Source: Filomicrobium sp. (GTDB lineage: Bacteria > Pseudomonadota > Alphaproteobacteria > Rhizobiales > Hyphomicrobiaceae). Taken from it: DNA of 34,848 nucleotides. The DNA is taken from NCBI GenBank assembly GCA_029287535.1, contig JARFQY010000123.1:1-34848 (forward strand), given 5' to 3'. Positions 15,990 to 22,936 of the stretch are shown one piece after another; the stretch's first letter is position 1; every line of letters starts with the position of its first letter. Both the position numbers and the translations under genes were made by a program. The notes beneath the pieces were generated by a model. That model did no database searches and was not told the origin of the DNA. It was given only the letters and a program-made list of their open reading frames with translations.

Positions 15990-17000
15990 CTAGGCTGGGG
16001 GTGCCGACTGCACGGATGGTGGTGATTTGCGGCTATCCGACCGGCTGCTGCGTTTCTTTTTGCGACCGTGGCTTGGGTCTCCGGATGTCGGTCGCTTAAG
16101 ACTCTTGTTCCAATAGGGTTCGGGGCCATAGACCTCGTTGAGGTAGTCGATGAAGGCATGCACCTTGGCGGGCAGAAACTCGCGGCAGGGGTAGACGGCG
16201 TGAACCGCGAAGTGACTCGAGCCGGTGTAGTCAGGCATGACGATCTGCAAATCGCCGCGTTCGAGCTCCGCAGCAATATCCCATGTGGAACGGAAACCCA
16301 GTCCAAGACCAAGAAGCAAGGCTTCGCGGATGAATTCGGCGGAGTTGGAGCGAATGTTTCCTTGGACGCGGACCTGATGCTCCTTGCCATCCTTGTCCTT
16401 CATGCGCCAGCAGTCCTGGGCTCCAGCCAGCAGGCAATTGTGGTGCTCGAGATCAGCGAGGGTCTTGGGGGCCGGGTTTTCCTGCAGGTATTTGGGCGAG
16501 GCGCACATCACGCGGTCATCGGTGGCGATCTTGCGCGCCACAAGTGAGGAGTCAGCCAACTCGCCAATACGGATGGCGACATCGAAACCATCACGGATGA
16601 TGTCGACGAAGTCGTCATTGAGCTGTAAATCAAGCTCGATGTCGGGGTAGCGCTCGATAAACTCGGGTAGATGCGGCGAGATATGCAGGCGCGCGAAAGA
16701 GGTCGGAGCGGCGACCTTCAGCTGGCCCCGGGGGCTGGTGTTGCGACGCGAGACAAAGTCCTCAGCCTCCTCGAACAAAGCGATGATATCGACAACGCGC
16801 TTATAATAGCCTTCGCCGGTTTCCGTCAGCGTCAGCTGGCGCGTGGTGCGCTGGAACAGCCGTGCACCGAGGCGTTCCTCTAGGAGGCTGATACGCTTTG
16901 AGACAACCGCTGGAGACAGGCTCATTTCACGCCCCGCCGCGGACATATTGCCAGTGCGGGCTACGCGCGCGAAGATTTCAAGGTCGGTTATGGCGGTCAT
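15990..17000 (-). CDS. LysR-family regulator, divergent from glcDEF
   Basis: Encodes 336 residues from ATG 17000; an earlier ATG at 17033 adds 11 residues. The N-terminal helix-turn-helix (residues about 6-60) reads LEIFARVARTGNMSAAGREM and SLSPAVVSKRISLLEERLGA, then LFQRTTRQLTLTETG. An effector-binding domain follows (LKVAAPTSFARLHISPHLPEF). The C terminus carries a Lys/Arg/Ser-rich tail of about 35 residues (GRKKKRSSRSDSRK) absent from typical members. It is transcribed away from glcDEF across a 226-base gap with a near-perfect palindrome at 17069-17084. That arrangement is classic for a LysR activator of the divergent operon, here probably responding to glycolate or a related hydroxyacid. 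Confidence 0.9.
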   Translation of the reverse strand: MTAITDLEIFARVARTGNMSAAGREMSLSPAVVSKRISLLEERLGARLFQRTTRQLTLTETGEGYYKRVVDIIALFEEAEDFVSRRNTSPRGQLKVAAPTSFARLHISPHLPEFIERYPDIELDLQLNDDFVDIIRDGFDVAIRIGELADSSLVARKIATDDRVMCASPKYLQENPAPKTLADLEHHNCLLAGAQDCWRMKDKDGKEHQVRVQGNIRSNSAEFIREALLLGLGLGFRSTWDIAAELERGDLQIVMPDYTGSSHFAVHAVYPCREFLPAKVHAFIDYLNEVYGPEPYWNKSLKRPTSGDPSHGRKKKRSSRSDSRKSPPSVQSAPPA

Positions 17001-17068
17001 TCTCAGTACCCTCAGGCTCTTGGTTTCAAACATCCTACTGCCGCTTCTCCCTCCATTCCGCGTCTCAT

Positions 17069-17084
17069 CGGCAAAAATTTGCCG
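17069..17084. promoter_or_regulatory. Palindromic operator candidate between lysR and glcD
   Basis: CGGCAAA and TTTGCCG face each other around AA. One more pair (T17068, A17085) extends each arm to eight. The centre lies about 80 bases before the predicted glc transcription start and about 75 bases before the LysR start codon, as expected for the recognition site of a divergent LysR regulator. Confidence 0.55.
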
Positions 17085-17122
17085 AAGCCATTCCCAAACA
17101 GGATATGTGTTGTTCCGTTATA

Positions 17123-17151
17123 TTGATAAACGATTTCCCGCGCCGAATACT
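17123..17151 (+). promoter_or_regulatory. Predicted sigma70-type promoter of glcDEF
   Basis: TTGATA (17123-17128, five of six consensus bases) and AATACT (17146-17151, four of six) are 17 bases apart. Transcription would start near 17158, about 70 bases before glcD. It lies downstream of the palindrome at 17069-17084. Confidence 0.45.
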
Positions 17152-17155
17152 CTTG
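17139..17155 (+). repeat. 17-base direct repeat, copy 2
   Basis: Identical to 235-251 (CGCGCCGAATACTCTTG), again with CGATTT just upstream. This copy contains the predicted -10 box of glcDEF. Confidence 0.75.
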
Positions 17156-17226
17156 CCAATCGCAGGGTCCGGTTGCAGGGATTAATAAAACGGCCCTTGA
17201 CGGCCTAAGCTGGGAGGACCGCGCCG

Positions 17227-18678
17227 ATGACATTGCAGATGCCGCAGCCCGACAGGGCCACTTTGAACCGCCGTGATGAGATCACCGCCGAGCTAAAGCG
17301 AATTGCGGGTGAAGAGGCCGTGATTGCAGACGAGGATGGCCGTCGGACATTTGAAACCGACGGACTTACGGCTTATCGCGCCATGCCGCTGGCCGTTGTG
17401 CTGCCGGATACGACTGACATGGTGGCGGAGGTGCTTCGTTATTGCCACCGGGAGAAAATCAAGGTTGTCGCACGGGGTGCCGGGACATCGCTGTGCGGCG
17501 GTGCGCTTCCCCTGGAGGACGCGGTTGTCGTCGGTGTCTCCCGGATGAACAAAGTCCTCGAAATTGACTATGACAATCGCATCGCGCGGGTGGAGTCCGG
17601 CATCACCAATCTGGCGATTTCCAACGCCGTTTCGGACGAGGGCTTCTTTTATGCGCCCGACCCTTCCAGCCAGCTGGCCTGCACTTTGGCCGGCAATCTG
17701 GCGATGAATTCAGGTGGTGCCCACTGCCTCAAATACGGTGTCACGACGAATAATGTGCTCGGCGCCAAGGTTGTTCTCATGGACGGAGAAATCTTGGAGC
17801 TTGGTGGGCCGCATCTTGACGCCGAGGGCTATGACTTGCTCGGTTTGATGATCGGGTCGGAGGGGCAGTTCGGGATCATCACTGAAGCGACGGTGCGCAT
17901 TCTGCGGGCGGCGGAGGGCGCGCGGCCGATGCTATTGGGCTTTGACTCAAGTGAAGCGGCCGGGGCTTGTGTCTCCGCGATTATCGCGACCGGCATCATC
18001 CCGGTTGCGATCGAGTTCATGGACCGGCCGGCGATCGAAGTTTGTGAGAGTTTCGCAAAGGCGGGCTATCCGATGGACGCGGAGGCGCTGCTGATCGTAG
18101 AAGTGGAAGGTTCCGAAGAGGAAATCAACGACCGTTTGGCGCAGATCAGCTGTATCGCGGCAGCCTACAACCCGACGACGATCCAGGTCAGCTCAGGGGC
18201 GAGCCAGAGCGCCAAGATCTGGAAGGGGCGCAAATCCGCGTTCGGGGCGATCGGGCGGATCTCCGACTACTATTGCATGGACGGGACTATTCCGCTGTCA
18301 CGGCTGCCGGAGGTGCTGCGCGGGATCAGCGATATATGCGCGTCGCATAAGCTTAGGGTGGCGAACATTTTTCACGCTGGCGATGGGAATCTACACCCGT
18401 TGATTCTTTATGATGCCAACGACCCGTCTTCCGCGGAGCGCGCGGAACTGGCGGGGGCGGAAATACTCACGCTATGCGTCGAGGTCGGCGGCTGTCTCAC
18501 CGGCGAGCATGGTGTCGGTATTGAAAAACGCGATCTTATGTTGAAGCAATTTACCGAGACCGACCTTTCCCTGCAGATGCGGATCAAGAGCGTGTTTGAC
18601 CCCGACTGGCTGCTTAACCCCGGTAAGGTATTTCCACTGCACCTGACGGTGCATTCGGGAACTTCGAACGCGGCTTAA
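17227..18678 (+). CDS. glcD: Glycolate oxidase FAD subunit GlcD
   Basis: Encodes 483 residues. GGGAGG (17211-17216) precedes the ATG. The FAD-binding PCMH domain shows VVARGAGTSLCGGALP and, further on, CTLAGNLAMNSGGAHCLKYG. The C-terminal FAD-linked oxidase domain shows FHAGDGNLHPLILYD and GGCLTGEHGVGIEKR, with the conserved His residues. It is the catalytic subunit of the GlcDEF complex that oxidises glycolate to glyoxylate and often D-lactate to pyruvate, feeding the quinone pool at the inner membrane. It is the first gene of glcDEF, with glcE 11 bases on. Substrate preference cannot be read from the sequence. Confidence 0.94.
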   Translation: MTLQMPQPDRATLNRRDEITAELKRIAGEEAVIADEDGRRTFETDGLTAYRAMPLAVVLPDTTDMVAEVLRYCHREKIKVVARGAGTSLCGGALPLEDAVVVGVSRMNKVLEIDYDNRIARVESGITNLAISNAVSDEGFFYAPDPSSQLACTLAGNLAMNSGGAHCLKYGVTTNNVLGAKVVLMDGEILELGGPHLDAEGYDLLGLMIGSEGQFGIITEATVRILRAAEGARPMLLGFDSSEAAGACVSAIIATGIIPVAIEFMDRPAIEVCESFAKAGYPMDAEALLIVEVEGSEEEINDRLAQISCIAAAYNPTTIQVSSGASQSAKIWKGRKSAFGAIGRISDYYCMDGTIPLSRLPEVLRGISDICASHKLRVANIFHAGDGNLHPLILYDANDPSSAERAELAGAEILTLCVEVGGCLTGEHGVGIEKRDLMLKQFTETDLSLQMRIKSVFDPDWLLNPGKVFPLHLTVHSGTSNAA

Positions 18679-18689
18679 GGGAGGCATTC

Positions 18690-19913
18690 TTGAGCGACAT
18701 CTTGCGGGCGGCGACGGCCTGGGAGCTGCAGTCGATGCTGGCTCCCTATGTCGAGAGGAAAGTTCCCGTCGAGATTATTGGATCGGGTTCAAAGTCCAGG
18801 ATTGGGCGGCCCATGCAGACGGCGGCCACCATTTCGACCGCTTCGATGCATGGCATCTGGATGTATGAGCCGACCGAGCTGGTGATGTCGGCGCACTCGG
18901 GAACACCGCTGGTGCAAATTGAGGCGGCGCTGGCCAGCAACAATCAGATGCTCGCGTTCGAGCCGATTGATCTTGGCCCGACAAGCGGAGGTCCTCGCGG
19001 CACGCTTACCATCGGTTCCGTTTTTGCCTGCAATAGTTCCGGCAGCCGGCGTGCCGCGACCGGCGCGGCGCGAGATCACCTTTTGGGGATCGAAGCAGTC
19101 GACGGGCGTGGTTCAATGTTCCGGTCCGGCGGACGGGTTATGAAGAATGTCACCGGCTATGATTTGTGCCGCGGGGTCGCGGGCAGCTGGGGAACGCTCG
19201 CTATTCTCACGGAAGTGACGTTCAAGGTTCTGCCGGCGCCTGAGAAGACGGCGACCCTCGTTTATCACGATTTGCCCGACGACATCGGTGTCGAGCTGAT
19301 GTGCGCGGCAATGCGGTTGCCCTACGAAGTTTCAGGAACCGTGCACCTGCCGAAGAATGTTGCCGGGCGTTTGGAACATGCGGCGCTGGCGGATGCGGGT
19401 CACGCTATTACAGCGCTGCGGATCGAGAATTTCGAGAAGTCTGTCGACTACCGGACGCAGGCCATGCGCGAGGCTCTCAAGGTCTATGGGGAGCCGACCA
19501 TCATCGGTTCCATGAATTCCTTGGAGTTCTGGGGTGAGTTACGGCGGCTCTCGGTTATGCCCTACGATCCGGAAACCTGCTTGTGGCGGGTTTCGACGGC
19601 ACCGATGATGGGGCCAAAGGTCGTGGCTTCCATCAGGCGGCACATGCCTACCGAAGTGATGTATGACTGGTCAGGTGGGCTGATATGGATCGAAGTGCCG
19701 GCGAGTGCGGACGCGGGCGCATCGGACATTCGCCGGGCCGTCGCCGTGCATGGTGGACATGCGACCCTCATCAGGGCTGACCAATCCGTACGCTCCGCGG
19801 TCGAGGTTTTCCAACCACAATCGCCGCTAGCCGAGCGAATGATGGGTGGGCTCAAAGCCGTGTTCGATCCCATGCGAATGCTCAATCCCGGGCGCATGTA
19901 TGCTAACATCTAA
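18690..19913 (+). CDS. glcE: Glycolate oxidase subunit GlcE
   Basis: Encodes 407 residues from a TTG at 18690; GGGAGG overlaps the end of glcD just upstream. It has the PCMH FAD-binding fold (IIGSGSKSRIGRP, GPRGTLTIGSVFACNSSGSR, DHLLGIEAVDG, VMKNVTGYDLCRGVAGSWGT) and ends with a short oxidase-like C-terminal part (MLNPGRMY). In E. coli GlcE is a second flavin-type subunit required for glycolate oxidase activity. The family is shorter than GlcD, as here. The next gene, glcF, starts 42 bases later. Confidence 0.92.
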   Translation: MSDILRAATAWELQSMLAPYVERKVPVEIIGSGSKSRIGRPMQTAATISTASMHGIWMYEPTELVMSAHSGTPLVQIEAALASNNQMLAFEPIDLGPTSGGPRGTLTIGSVFACNSSGSRRAATGAARDHLLGIEAVDGRGSMFRSGGRVMKNVTGYDLCRGVAGSWGTLAILTEVTFKVLPAPEKTATLVYHDLPDDIGVELMCAAMRLPYEVSGTVHLPKNVAGRLEHAALADAGHAITALRIENFEKSVDYRTQAMREALKVYGEPTIIGSMNSLEFWGELRRLSVMPYDPETCLWRVSTAPMMGPKVVASIRRHMPTEVMYDWSGGLIWIEVPASADAGASDIRRAVAVHGGHATLIRADQSVRSAVEVFQPQSPLAERMMGGLKAVFDPMRMLNPGRMYANI

Positions 19914-19955
19914 GCCACGCTTGAAGCGCGTCGGTTCTTCCCAAGTAGGTCATTC

Positions 19956-21347
19956 ATGCAAACAAACTTCACTCAGGAGCAATTGGCCCAGCCGCATCTG
20001 GCCGAGGCTGAAAAGATCCTGCGACGCTGCGTGCATTGCGGACTTTGCACCGCGGTTTGTTCGACCTACGTGGTCTTGGGCGATGAGCGCGATTCACCGC
20101 GCGGCCGGATCTACCTCATCAAGGACATGCTGGAGAACGACCGCGCTGCCTCCCAGGAAGTTCAGTTTCATGTTGACCGGTGCCTGTCCTGCCTGTCGTG
20201 CATGACGACGTGTCCCGGGGGTGTCGACTACATGCATCTCGTCGATATCGCGCGTGTTCATATCAAGGAGACCGGGAGCCGGCCGCTGTCGGAGCGGTTT
20301 GTGCGCTCGTTGCTGGCCAAGGTGGTGCCTTATCCAGAGCGTTTCCGGCTGGCTTTGAAGGCCGCGCCTCTCGGCCGTCCGTTCTTGGGCCTGATGCGCC
20401 GGTTCAATCTCGAACCACTGGCGGCAATGATCGAGCTTGCTCCTGAGAGGATCCCCAGTACGCCGCGGTATGAAGGCCCTGGCGTGGCCGAGACCGAGAT
20501 GAAGCGGCGGGCGCGTGTGATCATGCTCGCTGGGTGTGCCCAGCAGGTGCTTCGGCCCGATATCAATGATGCGACGATCCGGTTGCTGGCGCGCCGTGGC
20601 GTGGATGTGGTTGTCGCCAATGGCGTCGGCTGCTGCGGGGCTTTGGTGCACCACATGGGCCGGGAGGAGGAAGCGCTCGACCAGGCCCGCCGGAACGTTG
20701 ATGCGTGGTGGAAGGAGATTGAGCGAGAGCCCGTTGACGCAATCATCATCAACGCCTCGGGGTGCGGAACGACCGTCAAGGACTACGGGCATATGCTGCG
20801 CAATGATGAGGCTTATGCGGAGAAGGCAAAGCGCATCAGCGATCTGACACAGGACATTACCGAGTTCACCATTGATTATGAGTTGGGCCCGCCGAAGAGA
20901 TATTCGTCGCTGCGCGTGGCTTACCATTCGGCATGCTCGATGCAGCACGGACAGGGCATTACCGAAGAACCCAAGGAACTGCTGACGAAGGCGGGCTATA
21001 CCGTGGTCGAGGTGCCCGAAGGACATATCTGCTGCGGTTCGGCCGGGGTCTACAACATCCTGCAATCGGAGCTCGCGACAGTCCTGCGCGATCGCAAAGT
21101 TGAAAACATCCGCAAATCGAAGCCTGACTTGGTCGCGACCGGAAACATCGGCTGCATCACGCACTTGGCGAAGGGCTTAGACATCCCCATCGCGCACACC
21201 GTTGAGCTTCTCGATTGGGCTTATGGTGGTCCGGTGCCGAGAGGATTGGAGCAGCTCAAGGATTTTGTCTCCGATGTTCCGCAACCGGAGCGCTTTGTGG
21301 CTGATGACTTCCTTTACGATACGGACATGGGTGAAAAAGCCGGTTAG
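19956..21347 (+). CDS. glcF: Glycolate oxidase Fe-S subunit GlcF
   Basis: Encodes 463 residues. Two ferredoxin-type motifs lie near the N terminus: CVHCGLCTAVC (Cys25, 28, 31, 35) and CLSCLSCMTTCP (Cys76, 79, 82, 86), each able to hold a 4Fe-4S cluster. Two CCG domains follow, with NGVGCCGALVHHMG and EGHICCGSAGVYN as their cores. GlcF passes electrons from the GlcD/GlcE flavins to the membrane. AGG stands seven bases before the ATG. It completes glcDEF; hen1 starts 77 bases downstream on the same strand, with no strong terminator between, so read-through is possible. Confidence 0.94.
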   Translation: MQTNFTQEQLAQPHLAEAEKILRRCVHCGLCTAVCSTYVVLGDERDSPRGRIYLIKDMLENDRAASQEVQFHVDRCLSCLSCMTTCPGGVDYMHLVDIARVHIKETGSRPLSERFVRSLLAKVVPYPERFRLALKAAPLGRPFLGLMRRFNLEPLAAMIELAPERIPSTPRYEGPGVAETEMKRRARVIMLAGCAQQVLRPDINDATIRLLARRGVDVVVANGVGCCGALVHHMGREEEALDQARRNVDAWWKEIEREPVDAIIINASGCGTTVKDYGHMLRNDEAYAEKAKRISDLTQDITEFTIDYELGPPKRYSSLRVAYHSACSMQHGQGITEEPKELLTKAGYTVVEVPEGHICCGSAGVYNILQSELATVLRDRKVENIRKSKPDLVATGNIGCITHLAKGLDIPIAHTVELLDWAYGGPVPRGLEQLKDFVSDVPQPERFVADDFLYDTDMGEKAG

Positions 21348-21424
21348 AGATACCATGTTGCTGGGCATGCAAGCGGGTGATGCCTGCTGCAATCTAACGG
21401 TCACCGCGCTGCGACGGGTCGAAC

Positions 21425-22873
21425 ATGTTGCTTACCATTACAACAACGCACTCGCCGGCGACCGATCTTGGTTTTCTGCTGCACAAGAACCCGGACCGCG
21501 TGCATGAAATGGACCTCTCGTTCGGACGGGCGGTGATGTTCTACCCGGAGGCCAACGAGAACCGGACCACGTTCGCGATGCTTCTGGATATCGATCCGGT
21601 GGCCTTGGTGCGCGGCAAGAACAAGACCTCTCAGGGTCTGTTCGATCAGTACGTCAGCGACCGGCCCTATGTGGCCTCATCCTTCTTGTCCGTGGCCATC
21701 GCAAAGTCGCTGCGTAACGCCTTGGGGGGCACGTCAAAAGAGCGGCAGGGACTGGCTGATACTCCGATTCCGCTCACCGCGCGGGTCTTGCCGGTGCCGG
21801 TGCGCGGCGACGAGGACCTGGTCGCGCGGCTATTCGAACCCCTTGGATATGATCTCGTTTCAGAGCCAATCGCGCTTGATGACAAGCTGAGTTATCTGGG
21901 TGAGAGTTGGGACCAGAGCCCCTATGTCGCGCTGAGCTTGTCGGGAACTGTTCGGCTCAGGGACCTGCTGTCCCATATCTACGTTCTTATTCCGGTGCTC
22001 GATAAGCGTAAGCACTACTTCGTCGATCGCCATGAACTGGAGAAGCTGATCAAAAAAGGCGAGAGCTGGCTTGGAGCGCACCCCGAGAAGGAGCTTATCG
22101 CCAACCGTTACTTGCGCTTCAAGCGATCCTGGGCACGCGAAGTTCTGATGCGGCTGGCCATTGAAGATATCATCGAGGAGGAGGCTGCGGAGTCGCAGGC
22201 GACGCAGTCCGAGACGCCGGACCCGGTGGAACCTCCGAAGGACGCCGCGGAAGCGGAATTGGAACGGCCGATCCGGTTGCATGAGCTTCGGCTTGATACG
22301 GTTGCGCAGAAGCTGCAAGAGCTTGGTGCGAGGCGGGTAGTCGATCTTGGCTGCGGCTCCGGGAAGCTGTTGAAGCGTTTGCTGGCTGAGCGGATGTTCA
22401 AAGAGGTTGTCGGGATTGATGTCTCGACCGCGAGTCTAGAAAACGCAGCGCGGAGGCTAAGGCTGGAGAACCTGCCCGAGCAGCAGAAAGGGCGCATCAA
22501 GCTTCTGCAGGGAGCGCTGACCTACCGGGACCGGCGCATCGAGGGATTTGACGCGGCCGCTCTGGTCGAGGTGATTGAGCACCTGGATGCGGACCGACTA
22601 GCGGCCCTGGAACGTGCGGTGTTTGAATTTGCTCAGCCCGAGCACGTCATCATTACGACGCCGAATCGCGAATACAACGCCAAGTTCGAAGGGATGGAAC
22701 CGGGCCAGCTGCGGCATGCCGATCACCGCTTCGAGTGGACACGTAAGGAATTCGCGCGCTGGGCTGTGCCGGTGGCGGAGCGCTTTGGTTATGGCGTTGA
22801 AATCAGCGGTATTGGCGAACAAGATCCCACCTGTGGAGCACCTTCTCAGATGGCCGTCTTTTCAAGAGTTTAA
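21425..22873 (+). CDS. hen1: RNA 3'-terminal ribose 2'-O-methyltransferase Hen1
   Basis: Encodes 482 residues, full length for bacterial Hen1. The N-terminal domain begins MLLTITTTHSPATDLGFLLH and is the part that activates the Pnkp ligase in characterised systems. A charged linker (about 255-280) leads to the methyltransferase domain: SAM motif VVDLGCGSGKLL (about 305-316) and the metal site EVIEH (Glu382, Glu385, His386) with a second His at 434 in ADHRFEW. The 48-residue spacing of the two His fits known Hen1. The enzyme methylates the 2'-OH at the 3' end of broken RNA before sealing, which makes the repaired site resistant to a second cut. No Shine-Dalgarno sequence is evident. Pnkp follows after 63 bases. 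Confidence 0.95.
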   Translation: MLLTITTTHSPATDLGFLLHKNPDRVHEMDLSFGRAVMFYPEANENRTTFAMLLDIDPVALVRGKNKTSQGLFDQYVSDRPYVASSFLSVAIAKSLRNALGGTSKERQGLADTPIPLTARVLPVPVRGDEDLVARLFEPLGYDLVSEPIALDDKLSYLGESWDQSPYVALSLSGTVRLRDLLSHIYVLIPVLDKRKHYFVDRHELEKLIKKGESWLGAHPEKELIANRYLRFKRSWAREVLMRLAIEDIIEEEAAESQATQSETPDPVEPPKDAAEAELERPIRLHELRLDTVAQKLQELGARRVVDLGCGSGKLLKRLLAERMFKEVVGIDVSTASLENAARRLRLENLPEQQKGRIKLLQGALTYRDRRIEGFDAAALVEVIEHLDADRLAALERAVFEFAQPEHVIITTPNREYNAKFEGMEPGQLRHADHRFEWTRKEFARWAVPVAERFGYGVEISGIGEQDPTCGAPSQMAVFSRV

Positions 22874-22936
22874 ATTGAGCCGGGCACACTTCGGCTAGAC
22901 AGCCCTTCGTTGCGGGGCATTTGATACGAGACAAGC

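Noticed and set aside
20094-21164. 356-codon open frame antisense to glcF
   Set aside because: The plus strand encodes intact GlcF motifs over the whole length; the antisense frame is a by-product of codon bias.
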